Numbered from the stretch's first letter, positions 25,192 to 33,589 are shown. The stretch is DNA of 64,000 nt from Bacillota bacterium (GCA_023457255.1 JAEWMB010000007.1:75089-139088), one strand, 5' to 3'. Numbers and translations are program-made. The notes: generated by a model not told the origin, from the letters alone.

Positions 25192-27003
25192 ATGAAAAAT
25201 AGCCATACTATCTACTTCAAGATAAGTATATTGCTTATTGCAGCATTGCTCTTTGGCTGCAGTAATGTTTCTTCCCATAAATCTGATTCTGAAGAAACGA
25301 ATCAAAACCAAAGTGAGAAACAGAAATCGGAAGGCAATATAATAAAGGAAATAGAAACGAAGGAGCAAGAGTCTTCTTTAACCACTAATATGACCGGATA
25401 TTTAAAAGGAGAAGGGTTTGCTTTTGAATCAGAAGACTATTATGTGGATTATAATGAAAGACAAGTAAATTATATTCAGTTAAATGATAACTCTATTTTA
25501 TTCAGCGGTGAAGGTGCCTTTGTCAGTGACAATAAGATTAGCATAAGCAAACCCGGTACCTATGTTATATTTGGAACGTTAAAAGACGGTCAAATTATAA
25601 TAGAGGAAACGGCAGGCGGAATAGTTCATCTAATCTTAAAAGATGCAACTATTCACAGTGAGGATGGCGTTCCTATTTATGTCAGGGAAGCCGGTAAGGT
25701 AATAATTAGCTTAGCACCGGGAACGAAAAACGTACTAACAGATAATTTGGCGAATAACAGTAGTGGTGTAAGCAGTCCAAATGCCACAATATATTGCACA
25801 TCAGATTTAACCTTGAATGGGTCAGGCAGTCTTGCTATTAATGCAATCCATCAAAACGCGATATCTTCAAAAGGTGTTTTAAAAATTGTAGAAGGTGATT
25901 ATGAAATTCGTTCTGTGGGACATGGGATTATCGGGAAGGAAGCAGTGCTTATCGATGCTTCTAAGATTAGGATAACCGCTGGTAAGGACGGAATCCGTAC
26001 AAACAATGACGCGGAAGATTCGAAGGGGCTTATCTTTATAAATTGCGGTGAATTTATGCTAACCGCCAAGCAAGATGGAATTCAAGCAGATAAACGTTTG
26101 GTTTTGCAAGATGGCAGCTATCAGATAACTTCCGGCGGTGGAAGTAATGGTTTTGGGTATAAAGAGGACAAGGAAGAACTTATACTGGATGATCTGATGG
26201 AGATTACGGAATTTGATAATAGCGGGAGTGCAAAAGGTTTAAAAAGTGGAGAAGAGGTACTGATTAAAAATGGTACCTTTACTTTAGACAGCACAGATGA
26301 TGCTATTTATAGTAACGGCAGCATATCAATTGAAAATGGTTCTTTTACTATAGCTTCCGGAGAGGATGGTATGCATGCGGATAAATCCCTTACAATCGCA
26401 AGGGCAAAGATTACAATTTCCTCTTCCTATGAAGGAATGGAAGCACAAAAAATTGAGATAAAGAGCGGAAACCTAAAGATTGTATCATCTGGTGGCGGCA
26501 TTGATTCCAACGGTTCAGCCAGAATGACCGGAGGTACTTTAATTATTGAGGGATCCTCTAACAATGCAAACGGAGCTATGAATTATGATGACGTATTTGA
26601 AATTAGCGGAGGTACATTACTTACAGTGGGAAGCAGTGGTATGGTAATGGCACCATCGGGCATTTCAAAACAAAAGTCGATTCTGCTTAATTTAGAAGAA
26701 GCAGTGGAGGGGGAAACTTTACTATGTTTCCTGGAAGGAGAGGAGCGGATACCGGTTATGGCATATTTGCCGGAAAAACCTTATCAATCAATTGTATATA
26801 GCAGTCCTTTCTTAATGGAAGGAAAACGTTATATATTATCAACCGGAGGAAGCACAACACCCGAGGAGGCTTTGAATATATACACTCCTAAGGCCTATGA
26901 GGGTGGCATAGAGAAAGCTTATGTTACAATTAGTGGTATCCTAACCACATATGGCGAGGTGAAAACTCCGAATAAACAGCCATTGGAAAGGGTAATCGAA
27001 TAG
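25192..27003 (+). CDS. Cthe_2159-like carbohydrate-binding beta-helix lipoprotein
   Basis: The product has a lipoprotein signal (LLFGC, Cys 23 from the chosen start) and about 570 residues of repeats of the form ADxSLTIxxGxFTIxSxxDGI, which should form a right-handed beta-helix. This matches the DUF4353 family, whose Clostridium thermocellum member Cthe_2159 binds polygalacturonic acid and cellulose. As a surface lipoprotein it could hold pectic or cellulosic polymers near the cell. No catalytic residues of pectate lyases were recognised. ATG 25192 is five bases after GGAGG; the earlier ATGs at 25174 and 25189 overlap or crowd that site. The gap to mazG is only 22 bases. Confidence 0.8.
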   Translation: MKNSHTIYFKISILLIAALLFGCSNVSSHKSDSEETNQNQSEKQKSEGNIIKEIETKEQESSLTTNMTGYLKGEGFAFESEDYYVDYNERQVNYIQLNDNSILFSGEGAFVSDNKISISKPGTYVIFGTLKDGQIIIEETAGGIVHLILKDATIHSEDGVPIYVREAGKVIISLAPGTKNVLTDNLANNSSGVSSPNATIYCTSDLTLNGSGSLAINAIHQNAISSKGVLKIVEGDYEIRSVGHGIIGKEAVLIDASKIRITAGKDGIRTNNDAEDSKGLIFINCGEFMLTAKQDGIQADKRLVLQDGSYQITSGGGSNGFGYKEDKEELILDDLMEITEFDNSGSAKGLKSGEEVLIKNGTFTLDSTDDAIYSNGSISIENGSFTIASGEDGMHADKSLTIARAKITISSSYEGMEAQKIEIKSGNLKIVSSGGGIDSNGSARMTGGTLIIEGSSNNANGAMNYDDVFEISGGTLLTVGSSGMVMAPSGISKQKSILLNLEEAVEGETLLCFLEGEERIPVMAYLPEKPYQSIVYSSPFLMEGKRYILSTGGSTTPEEALNIYTPKAYEGGIEKAYVTISGILTTYGEVKTPNKQPLERVIE

Positions 27004-27025
27004 GAGATAGAAAGGGACAAAGGAC

Positions 27026-27739
27026 ATGAAATTCGAATATGATTTTGGGCAGTTTTGTGGTATCATAGAAAAACTTCGTTCAGAAAATGGATGTCCATGG
27101 GATCGTGAACAGACTCATGATAGCCTAAAAAGCTGTATGATTGAAGAAGCTTATGAAGTTGTTGATGGAATCAGTCAGTTTACTAAGAATGGAGATTACA
27201 ATAATTTAAGAGAAGAGTTAGGGGATGTTTTGTTACAGGTAGTTATGCATAGTCAGATTGCGAAAGAGGAAGGGCTATTTACTATGGAAGAAGTCATTGA
27301 TGAAGTTGCTAAAAAGATGGTAAGGAGACATCCTCATGTTTTTGGAAATGTTCAGGTAGAGAATTCCGAGGGGGTAATAACTAACTGGGAGGAAATTAAG
27401 AAGGAAGAAAAGAAGGGAAAGGCTGCCGAATCAGGAACTCTTTTTGTACCGGTTTCTTTTCCTGCTTTACTTCGGGCACAAAAGATAGTAAAAAAGAGCA
27501 ATAAAATTAGAAATACGGTTCATACTAAAGAAGAGTTCTTCTCTCAGCTTGACAGTGATGCAGCAAGGCTTCAAGCCTTATGCCAAGAGGGGGCTTCCTT
27601 GGAGGAGCAAAAGGAGGCATATGGTACATTCCTTTATACAATGAGCAGTTTGGGACTTGTGTTAAATTTGGATGCGGAATCCTGTCTAACAGAAAAAATT
27701 AAAGATGAGATAGCTAAATTGGAGTCAAGGATGAGCTAA
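27026..27739 (+). CDS. mazG: Nucleoside triphosphate pyrophosphohydrolase MazG
   Basis: MazG hydrolyses (d)NTPs to monophosphates, limiting mutagenic nucleotides and tuning ppGpp-related responses. The 237-residue protein has a canonical first MazG domain (LRSENGCPWDREQTHDSLK, Mg-binding EEAYEVVDGI and REELGDVLLQVVMHSQIA) and KKMVRRHPHVFGN. The second repeat, about residues 150-235, is shortened and degraded compared with the usual 260-residue two-domain enzyme. In Bacillus the orthologue YabN carries an extra methylase domain, absent here. It resumes the conserved sporulation/housekeeping gene order. Confidence 0.92.
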   Translation: MKFEYDFGQFCGIIEKLRSENGCPWDREQTHDSLKSCMIEEAYEVVDGISQFTKNGDYNNLREELGDVLLQVVMHSQIAKEEGLFTMEEVIDEVAKKMVRRHPHVFGNVQVENSEGVITNWEEIKKEEKKGKAAESGTLFVPVSFPALLRAQKIVKKSNKIRNTVHTKEEFFSQLDSDAARLQALCQEGASLEEQKEAYGTFLYTMSSLGLVLNLDAESCLTEKIKDEIAKLESRMS

Positions 27740-27976
27740 ATTTAGATTACAGCCCGCAAATATGGCAATACTTAGGAAAAATCAGGGATTAAATAATCTT
27801 CTATTAGAGCAAATTTTTTAATTTTTAATATTGTGTGAAAATTTATCAATAGGGTTTTATGCCTAGAAAAATGGCTAATTTAAGACTTAATTAACCACCA
27901 AAAAGTTCAAGTAGATAGAAATAGGCTTTTTTCTTCAAAAAACTCTGTCATTTTGGAAATAAATGCAGAAAATTCC

Positions 27977-28005
27977 TTGACAAATTGACCTAATAAGTTT
28001 ATAAA
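27977..28005 (+). promoter_or_regulatory. Sigma-A promoter of the HU gene
   Basis: TTGACA (27977-27982), a 17-base spacer and TATAAA (28000-28005). Transcription should start near 28012, leaving a 157-base untranslated leader. Between mazG and this promoter (27740-27976) I see only AT-rich DNA. Confidence 0.82.
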
Positions 28006-28011
28006 TAGATT

Positions 28012-28168
28012 GAAGGTGATTTTTGAAGAAAAACCTACCATGGTTCACCTAGTTGCCCGAGAAAGAGTAAGACTCAATTATGGGGAAGCGTGATACAAGA
28101 CGGACCTAGAAGCCATTCCGCTTGTGAAAAAACTATATTTAATAATACGTTAGAGGAGGAGTTTATCC
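28012..28168 (+). promoter_or_regulatory. Structured 5' leader of the HU gene
   Basis: The leader contains AGGTGA (28014-28019) pairing with TCACCT (28045-28050), a GAGT/ACTC hairpin near 28065-28075, and a third stem-loop in which GAAGCG (about 28085) faces CGCTTG (about 28130), before AGGAGG at the start codon. I recognise no known riboswitch class in it. It may tune HU synthesis by protein or temperature control; this is inference. Confidence 0.45.
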
Positions 28169-28444
28169 ATGAACAAGGCAGAATTAGTTGCAGCTATCGC
28201 AGAAAAAACAGAGTTATCTAAGAAGGATTCAGAGAAGGCATTAAAGGCATTTATCGATGTTGTTACTGAAGAATTAACAAAAGGCGAGAAAGTTCAATTA
28301 GTTGGATTCGGTACATTCGAAGTATCTGCTAGACCAGCAAGAACAGGTAGAAATCCACAGACAAAGCAGACAATTACAATTGCAGCTTCTAAAGCACCTA
28401 AGTTTAAGGCTGGCAAGGCATTAAAGGACGTTATCAACAAATAA
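28169..28444 (+). CDS. hup: HU-family nucleoid protein
   Basis: The 91-residue protein begins MNKAELVAAIAEKTELSKKDSEKALKAF and contains the DNA-binding arm GFGTFEVSARPARTGRNPQT with the intercalating Pro, the classic HU length and pattern. HU bends and compacts DNA as a dimer. The gene has a strong promoter, GAGGAGG ribosome binding site and strong terminator, in line with abundant expression, and its codons are those of a highly expressed gene. Its position between mazG and rqcP is common in Lachnospiraceae; Bacillus has its HU gene elsewhere. Confidence 0.96.
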   Translation: MNKAELVAAIAEKTELSKKDSEKALKAFIDVVTEELTKGEKVQLVGFGTFEVSARPARTGRNPQTKQTITIAASKAPKFKAGKALKDVINK

Positions 28445-28517
28445 TAGATTGCAAGCAAACGACTGTTTCATTGCGAACTTCTATAAGTTATTGTTGTTCT
28501 GGTAAACATAAGAACAT

Positions 28518-28553
28518 AGGCTGTTTTGAGGGATTCTTCAAAACAGCCTTTTT
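28518..28553 (+). terminator. Strong terminator after hup
   Basis: AGGCTGTTTTGA (28518-28529) and TCAAAACAGCCT (28538-28549) are exact reverse complements followed by T5. Confidence 0.95.
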
Positions 28554-28678
28554 CCATAGTCGGTGTGAATAATAACAGCCTTTCGCACAGGGAAGGGTTT
28601 TGGAATCTCTATGTAAATATACGCCATACATGGCGAAAGGCTGTCGCCTTAATTTTCAGTGAGGTAGGAGGAAAAGGT

Positions 28679-28918
28679 ATGAGATTGGATAAATATTTAA
28701 AAGTGTCAAGATTAATCAAGCGCAGAACAGTAGCAAATGATGCCTGTGATGCAGGTAGGGTTTTAATCAATGATAGGCCGGCAAAAGCATCCGCAAATGT
28801 TAAGGTCGGAGATATCATTGAAATTGGATTTGGCAGCAAAGCAGTTCGTATTGAGGTGCTTGATGTTCAGGAGACAACACGAAAGGATGATGCTAAGGAG
28901 CTCTATAAATACTTATAG
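28679..28918 (+). CDS. rqcP: S4-domain ribosome quality-control protein RqcP
   Basis: The 79-residue protein is a single S4 RNA-binding domain (MRLDKYLKVSRLIKRRTVANDACDAGRVLINDRPAKAS). RqcP (YabO) stabilises tRNA on stalled 50S subunits during RqcH-driven alanine tailing. I use ATG 28679 after GGAGG; the frame is open further upstream (to 28526) but that part overlaps the hup terminator and does not match the family. Two small hairpins precede it (GCCA/TGGC near 28623 and AAGGC/GCCTT near 28637). It opens the rqcP-yabP-yabQ-divIC run also found in Bacillus. Confidence 0.93.
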   Translation: MRLDKYLKVSRLIKRRTVANDACDAGRVLINDRPAKASANVKVGDIIEIGFGSKAVRIEVLDVQETTRKDDAKELYKYL

Positions 28919-29020
28919 CAAATGAATGCTTTGTTTTTTAGAATTACTTCTGTAGTTCTTCACAATAACGTCCATGCATATATATGATAATAGCAGGGTT
29001 AGGTGAAATGAGGAGCGTAT

Positions 29021-29305
29021 ATGGAAGATAGCAAACAAGTAAGAAAGCATCATTTGAATCTAAATGATAGGAAGGAAGCGCAAATAACTGGTGTTCGTGA
29101 TGTTCGCTCTTTTGACGATCATGAAATTATTTTAGAAACCGATTTGGGTATTTTAATGATTCGCGGTAGTGATTTGCATATGGGTAGGCTCACTCTGGAA
29201 AAAGGGGAAGTAGATATCACTGGACGTGTGGACAGTTTTGTATACTCTGAGCTGAAAGGATTTACGAAGTCGGGAGAATCCGTTCTTAAGAGATTATTTA
29301 AATAA
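29021..29305 (+). CDS. yabP: Sporulation protein YabP
   Basis: YabP-family proteins (94 residues here) are needed for spore formation in Bacillus, where yabP and yabQ are expressed in the mother cell. The sequence shows the family core LNDRKEAQITGVRDVRSFDD, then LGILMIRGSDLHMGRLTLEKGEVDITGRVDSFVYSE. It has no membrane segment and a YabP/YqfC fold is expected. It starts after GAAATGAGGAG. The spacing to yabQ is 14 bases, so the two are cotranscribed. Confidence 0.93.
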   Translation: MEDSKQVRKHHLNLNDRKEAQITGVRDVRSFDDHEIILETDLGILMIRGSDLHMGRLTLEKGEVDITGRVDSFVYSELKGFTKSGESVLKRLFK

Positions 29306-29319
29306 ACGGAGGGATTCTT

Positions 29320-29949
29320 ATGAATACATCCATCTTTCTGGAACTTCGATATCTTGCAGCAGCATCCTATTGGGGAATCCTATTATTTTTAATGTATGAT
29401 TTACTTCGAATCCTCCGGAATACCTTTCAGCATGGAAAAGTAGTGGTTGGCATACAGGATATTTGTTTCTGGATTGTGGCGGGTATTTTGATTTTTCGAA
29501 TGATGTATCTGCAAAATGACGGAATGATTCGCTGGTACAGTACAGTTGCAATGGTGCTTAGTATGGCACTGTATCAAAAGATTTTTAGTCCGCTGATTGT
29601 GGGATATGGAACGAAGTTAACACTATTCATTAAAAATTGTGTGTTACGGTTATTAAAATTACTAGTTTCGCCGATAATGTTTATAATAGCAAAAATAAAA
29701 AAACTATTCTGTTTCCTCTTGGGGAAATTCCAAAAATTTGGTGGTTTTATAGGCGGAAAAATCAAAAAAAGAATTCATGTTTTCAAGGCTCGTATTAGAA
29801 AACAATTGAAAAAGTACGTGCATAAGGTTAAAATAAAGAAAAAGAAACCTGTGGAGGAGGCTCCTTTGCCAAAAGTAGAACGTCCACGTGGTGTGTTAGA
29901 GCTAATTACACAATCACAGGAGAAGGGTGAGGTAAGTGAGAAGGAATAA
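29320..29949 (+). CDS. yabQ: Spore cortex biosynthesis protein YabQ
   Basis: YabQ is a membrane protein of the mother cell required for spore cortex formation in Bacillus. The 209-residue product has membrane helices near residues 10-30, 42-62, 70-90 and 102-122, followed by a very basic tail (many Lys/Arg, residues 125-185). The N-terminal pattern SIFLELRYLAAASYWGILLFLMYDLLRILR is typical for the family. The Lachnospiraceae form carries the basic tail that short relatives lack. Its stop codon overlaps the start of divIC by 14 bases, indicating translational coupling. Confidence 0.88.
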   Translation: MNTSIFLELRYLAAASYWGILLFLMYDLLRILRNTFQHGKVVVGIQDICFWIVAGILIFRMMYLQNDGMIRWYSTVAMVLSMALYQKIFSPLIVGYGTKLTLFIKNCVLRLLKLLVSPIMFIIAKIKKLFCFLLGKFQKFGGFIGGKIKKRIHVFKARIRKQLKKYVHKVKIKKKKPVEEAPLPKVERPRGVLELITQSQEKGEVSEKE

Positions 29950-30235
29950 GAGGAGAAGGAACGGTTTAAGATTAATTGGGCTTATGGTTATGTTAATCTG
30001 TTTTGTAGTCCTTTATAAATCAACCGAACTGAAAAAAGTAGCGAGTGCAAAAGAGCAAAAAAAGGCAGAGCTAGAGCAGCTCATCTCCGATGAGAATGAA
30101 AGAACCAAGGAGATTGAAGAAAGTAAATCATATCCGGGAACTAAAAAGTACATAGAAGATGTTGCTAGATCGCAGCTTGGTTTGGTTTATCCGGATGAGA
30201 TAATATTCGAACCGGAGAATGAAACTAGCAAATAG
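29936..30235 (+). CDS. divIC: Septum formation initiator DivIC/FtsL family
   Basis: The 99-residue bitopic protein has a basic cytoplasmic start, one membrane helix (residues about 12-28), a coiled coil (30-62) and a conserved C-terminal segment (YIEDVARSQLGLVYPDEIIFEP). DivIC works with FtsL and DivIB to activate septal peptidoglycan synthesis. It starts with GTG inside yabQ, preceded by GGGTGAGG. A terminator follows it. Confidence 0.9.
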   Translation: MRRNKRRRNGLRLIGLMVMLICFVVLYKSTELKKVASAKEQKKAELEQLISDENERTKEIEESKSYPGTKKYIEDVARSQLGLVYPDEIIFEPENETSK

Positions 30236-30238
30236 AGG

Positions 30239-30269
30239 AAAGGTATCGGTTGTATACGATGCCTTTTTC
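30239..30269 (+). terminator. Terminator after divIC
   Basis: GGTATCG (30242-30248) pairs with CGATGCC (30257-30263), including one G-U pair, followed by TTTTTCTTTTT. Confidence 0.8.
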
Positions 30270-30296
30270 TTTTTGAGAATTGGATGAAAATACATA

Positions 30297-30325
30297 TTGA
30301 CAATAAAAACAAAACAAGTTATAAT
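30297..30325 (+). promoter_or_regulatory. Consensus promoter of tRNA-Met
   Basis: TTGACA (30297-30302), exactly 17 bases, TATAAT (30320-30325): a perfect sigma-A promoter starting transcription about 10 bases before the tRNA. Confidence 0.92.
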
Positions 30326-30340
30326 TTGCTTTGTCACTTT

Positions 30341-30414
30341 GGCGAAGTAGCTCAGTTGGCTAGAGCATACGGTTCATACCCGTAGTGTCGGGGGTTCAAA
30401 TCCCTCCTTCGCTA
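30341..30414 (+). tRNA. tRNA-Met (CAT), elongator type
   Basis: Acceptor arms GGCGAAG and CTTCGCT pair fully with discriminator A; D-loop AGCTCAGTTGGCTAGAGC; anticodon stem ACGG/CCGT around loop TTCATAC; T-arm GGGGGTTCAAATCCC. The CCA end is not encoded. A G-C first pair and the D-arm mark it as elongator rather than initiator. A tRNA-Met between divIC and spoIIE is a common arrangement in Firmicutes. Confidence 0.96.
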
Positions 30415-30634
30415 CTGTCCGTGCGTACGACACTTACGGATATCCTAAGTTGCATGAGCATTTCTTAAGTTCAGAAATATCAATACCAGATAATATAGTA
30501 TTAATTGTACCGTTTCTGCGGGTTCTTTAGAACCCGTATTTTTGATTTTTATAGAAAAAAGGGAACTGTTTCTCCACTAATAATCCATTCGTTTTGAAAT
30601 AGCCCCTATTTTTATAGATTGAATTTTTTATAAT

Positions 30635-31145
30635 TTATTCTATTACTTTAGATTCTATTTTTATTGTTGCATCATTTTCCTCTATTGATAAAGTTACTTG
30701 ATAATCATACATTTTTGTATCTCTTATATTATTAAATTCAACAGCTATTCTCATTGGATTCTCCAATACTTTGAAGGAATTTTCGTTATCAACAAATTTA
30801 ATCCAAATCTTCTCCCGCCAAATCAACAGCATTTATGCTTGTTTCAGTTAAAAAACATATATTAGTTGTACTTGTATTTTCATAGTCAATAGGATTAGCA
30901 TAAAGGAATGCATAAACATATGTGCCATCTTCAAGATGATATTCATTTTCTTGAATTATTGTAGTATTTGGATATTTTTTCTTAAATAGTTCAATTAAAT
31001 TACTTATTTTTTTGTTTTCTTGTTGTTTGTTATAATTGTCATTATCTATATTTATTTCTTCTTTATTTGAGCAAGAACATAAAAGTAAATTTAATAATAA
31101 ATATACAATAATTAGTTTTAAATTTTTCATATCTATTCTTTTCAT
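30635..31145 (-). pseudogene. Frameshifted small lipoprotein gene
   Basis: The first part encodes MKRIDMKNLKLIIVYLLLNL then LLCSCSNKEE, a lipoprotein signal with two possible lipobox Cys, and continues to ...TETSINAVDLAGEDLD with a stop at 30798. A second frame overlaps it and carries on as KIWIKFVDNENSFKVLENP to ...IKIESKVIE, ending at 30635. A one-base shift near 30805-30815 (in the stretch encoding AGE/EKIW) joins them into one protein of about 170 residues. I do not recognise the family. Either the gene is broken or the two frames reflect a sequencing error; base composition is more AT-rich than the neighbours, suggesting acquired DNA. Confidence 0.55.
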
Positions 31146-31240
31146 ATTTCCATCGCAAGAAAAACTCAATATTTTAATATTATCTTTAGGCGTTAACGAA
31201 CATAATTTTTTAGTAATCACTCTTAAATTCTAGCTTATAA

Positions 31241-31440
31241 TCATATAATCTCATCTAATTTAAAATTTAAAGTTAGTACACCAGTACTATTAGAATTTTG
31301 CAATGTAATATTGTATCACTTATTGACATATATGTGAACCATGAATTGCCTGTTGTAATATCAAATAATTGGTAAACTAAATTTCCACTTGTAACAGTTC
31401 CTGGTATATACGCTGTTATTGACCCAATCTTTCCAGCAGG
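31241..31440 (-). pseudogene. C-terminal remnant of an unidentified gene, frameshifted
   Basis: On the minus strand one frame reads QPAGKIGSITAYIPGTVTSG, NLVYQLFDITTGNSWFTYMS, ISD. A second frame continues as NITLQNSNSTGVLTLNFKLD, EII and a stop at 31241. The two parts look like a single beta-rich C-terminal domain broken by a small indel near 31310. No start codon remains upstream. The family is not recognised. Confidence 0.4.
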
Positions 31441-32005
31441 TTGTGCCCTGTTTTTCTTGGAAAAGTAAAAATGTGTTGTCGAACAAAGGATAACGCGGAG
31501 GTTAAAAAGCCTTAAAAAGAGCTTCCATCCGGTTTCCTTCCAGTAAGAAAAGCAATTAAGGAAGGGATATAAAAAGAAGAGGATAAGATCTTATAGGAAA
31601 AGGGAATACAAAGCGCAGGGTTATGGCAGTGAATTAAAAATAGATAGAGCCACAACATGTGGTAATTCTTACTTGTTAAATTCTACAAGATAATGTTGTT
31701 AATTCATAAAAGTGAGGTAGAAAGAGTTGTAATGAGCACTGATAAATTTTAAAGAAAAAATGGATAATTTCTAGTTTAACCTTCTTAAACAAGTTGAATT
31801 CCCTAAATTCGAGTTCCGAAGTGATACAAAAGGATAAATTGTCATAAAGTTTTTGGAATTGGTACATCAATTTGACAAACATTTTACGCCATCAGTTTTA
31901 TAATCCTAAATTAAACCGCCTGTTTTATTCCTGTAATAAAAAGATCTGAGGTTAGTTGCAGGAGGACAGGAAGTAATACGGATAAGGGAAGGACGGCGTG
32001 TTCTT

Positions 32006-33589
32006 ATGAAGAAGAGAAGAAGCTGGTTATTGCCATTGGCAGGGGTTATTGTTGCGTTAGTTACTTTTTTTAATGCAAGTCCGAATGTTGTAGCAAGGTA
32101 TCTGATTATAGCTACCATCGTTATCATATTGATAGGAATAGCAGCAATAATTGTCGGCTTGCTGCAGGGAAGCGGTTCGGTTGACAACGGAGAAAATTAC
32201 GTGAAAGAGGAATTTCAAAACACAGCACGAAAAAAGCTGGAGGGTATTGCAGGCTCCTTTCATAAATTAGCATCAAGCTTTGATTATATGGCTTCTCCCA
32301 AGACAGTTTTAAATATGGAGGATATGCAGCTGGTACTGGAAGACATCAGTACAAATCTATGCAAAAACTGCAAAAAGTGCGGAGTATGCTGGGAAAAGAA
32401 TTTTAATCAAAGCTATCAGGCAACATGGAATTTGCTTGAGATTGCGAAAGGAAAAGGAAATATAACAGTAGATGATATGCCGGATATGTTAAGGCTCCAA
32501 TGTATTCAGGTACCGGAGTTTGTAGAAGAGGCAAACCGCAATCTTGGCATGGCGCGGCTAAAAATGCTTTGGCATAATCGCATTGTGGAGAGCAGAGAAG
32601 CGGTTGCCGGACAGCTTGGTGAGATAGCAAGAATTGTAAAAGATTTTTCGGGAAATCTATGTGACACCGGAGAAGTGATAGAATTAAAACGAAGAAGAAT
32701 AAATCAAAAACTTCGTGTACATAGAATCAAAGTGCAGCGGATTTTGATGTTTGAACGGGAAAACCGGGGAATGGAACTGCACTTAAGAGCAAGGTGCAAA
32801 AACGGCAGGTGCATGACAACGAAGGAGGCGGCTGTTTTAATTGGACAAGCTTTAGAAAAGCATTTTGTGCCCAGAGAAGATTCAAGGAACGTAATTGGAC
32901 GGGAATACGATGATTATGTTTTTTGTGAAGATGCTAATTTTAAAGTATTGACAGGTGTGTCCAGAGCATCAAAGAAAAAAGGAGAATTAAACGGAGACAA
33001 TTTTTCCTTTCTGTATCCGGATAGCCAGGATGTTGTTATGATGCTGTCCGACGGCATGGGTAGCGGCAGCAAAGCCTGTGAAGAAAGTGAGATGGTAATT
33101 GAATTATTGGAGCAGTTTTTAGAGGCAGGATTTCGGGAAGAACCTGCAATTAAGCTTATAAATTCAGTTCTTGTTTTACGTACGGAAAATTCCATGTCTT
33201 CAACCGTAGATTTATGTATCATTAATTTATGTGCCGGTACCTGTGAGTTCGTTAAAATCGGTGCAGCGACAACATTTATAAAGAGAGATCATTTTGTCGA
33301 GACAATCAGTTCTAACAGTATGCCGGCAGGAATTCTAAATAAAGTGGATTATGACAGCAAAAGCAAAAAGCTTTATGATGGTGATTATGTTATTATGGTA
33401 TCCGATGGAGTGATTGACTGTGTGGAAGAGGAGGACAAAGAAGGGTATTTTAAGGAGTTAATAAAAAATATTCCGTTTAAGTCGCCGCAGGAGATTGCCA
33501 ATGCAATTTTATCTGCCGCCCTTGAAAGGCATGGTTATATTCCGGCAGATGATATGACAGTCTTAGTAACCGGTATTTGGAAAAAGTAA
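32006..33589 (+). CDS. spoIIE: Stage II sporulation phosphatase SpoIIE, short form
   Basis: SpoIIE dephosphorylates SpoIIAA to activate sigma-F in the forespore and interacts with the division septum. The 527-residue product has a PP2C-type phosphatase domain (about 325-525; VVMMLSDGMGSG, YVIMVSDGVID, ADDMTVLV) and the central regulatory region with a Cys cluster (CKNCKKCGVCW near 117-128). Only two membrane helices (about 8-25 and 32-53) precede it, while Bacillus SpoIIE (about 827 residues) has ten. The frame is open upstream only to 31940 with no further ATG. The ribosome binding site (GGGAAGGA) is poorly spaced. Either this lineage has a short SpoIIE or the upstream part was lost next to the decayed stretch. 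Confidence 0.92.
   Translation: MKKRRSWLLPLAGVIVALVTFFNASPNVVARYLIIATIVIILIGIAAIIVGLLQGSGSVDNGENYVKEEFQNTARKKLEGIAGSFHKLASSFDYMASPKTVLNMEDMQLVLEDISTNLCKNCKKCGVCWEKNFNQSYQATWNLLEIAKGKGNITVDDMPDMLRLQCIQVPEFVEEANRNLGMARLKMLWHNRIVESREAVAGQLGEIARIVKDFSGNLCDTGEVIELKRRRINQKLRVHRIKVQRILMFERENRGMELHLRARCKNGRCMTTKEAAVLIGQALEKHFVPREDSRNVIGREYDDYVFCEDANFKVLTGVSRASKKKGELNGDNFSFLYPDSQDVVMMLSDGMGSGSKACEESEMVIELLEQFLEAGFREEPAIKLINSVLVLRTENSMSSTVDLCIINLCAGTCEFVKIGAATTFIKRDHFVETISSNSMPAGILNKVDYDSKSKKLYDGDYVIMVSDGVIDCVEEEDKEGYFKELIKNIPFKSPQEIANAILSAALERHGYIPADDMTVLVTGIWKK

Larger units (their letters stand above)
30415..32005. other. 1.6-kb decayed, AT-rich stretch between tRNA-Met and spoIIE
   Basis: No intact gene is present. 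The minus strand carries two groups of broken frames (30635-31145 and 31241-31440). The rest is AT-rich with no RNA gene recognised. An exact Spo0A-box sequence, TTGTCGAA, lies at 31476-31483. No direct repeat of the tRNA 3' end was found, so there is no sign of a tRNA-integrated element. Confidence 0.6.

Noticed and set aside
27740..27976. Riboswitch or small gene between mazG and hup
   Set aside because: Only AT-rich sequence with no conserved riboswitch core or coding pattern; the structured part starts after the promoter at 27977.
31676..31882. Minus-strand 68-codon frame upstream of spoIIE
   Set aside because: AT-rich, no ribosome binding site, composition typical of non-coding DNA.
30341..32005. 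tRNA-integrated mobile island with att repeats
   Set aside because: I found no repeat of the tRNA-Met 3' end downstream and no integrase remnant.
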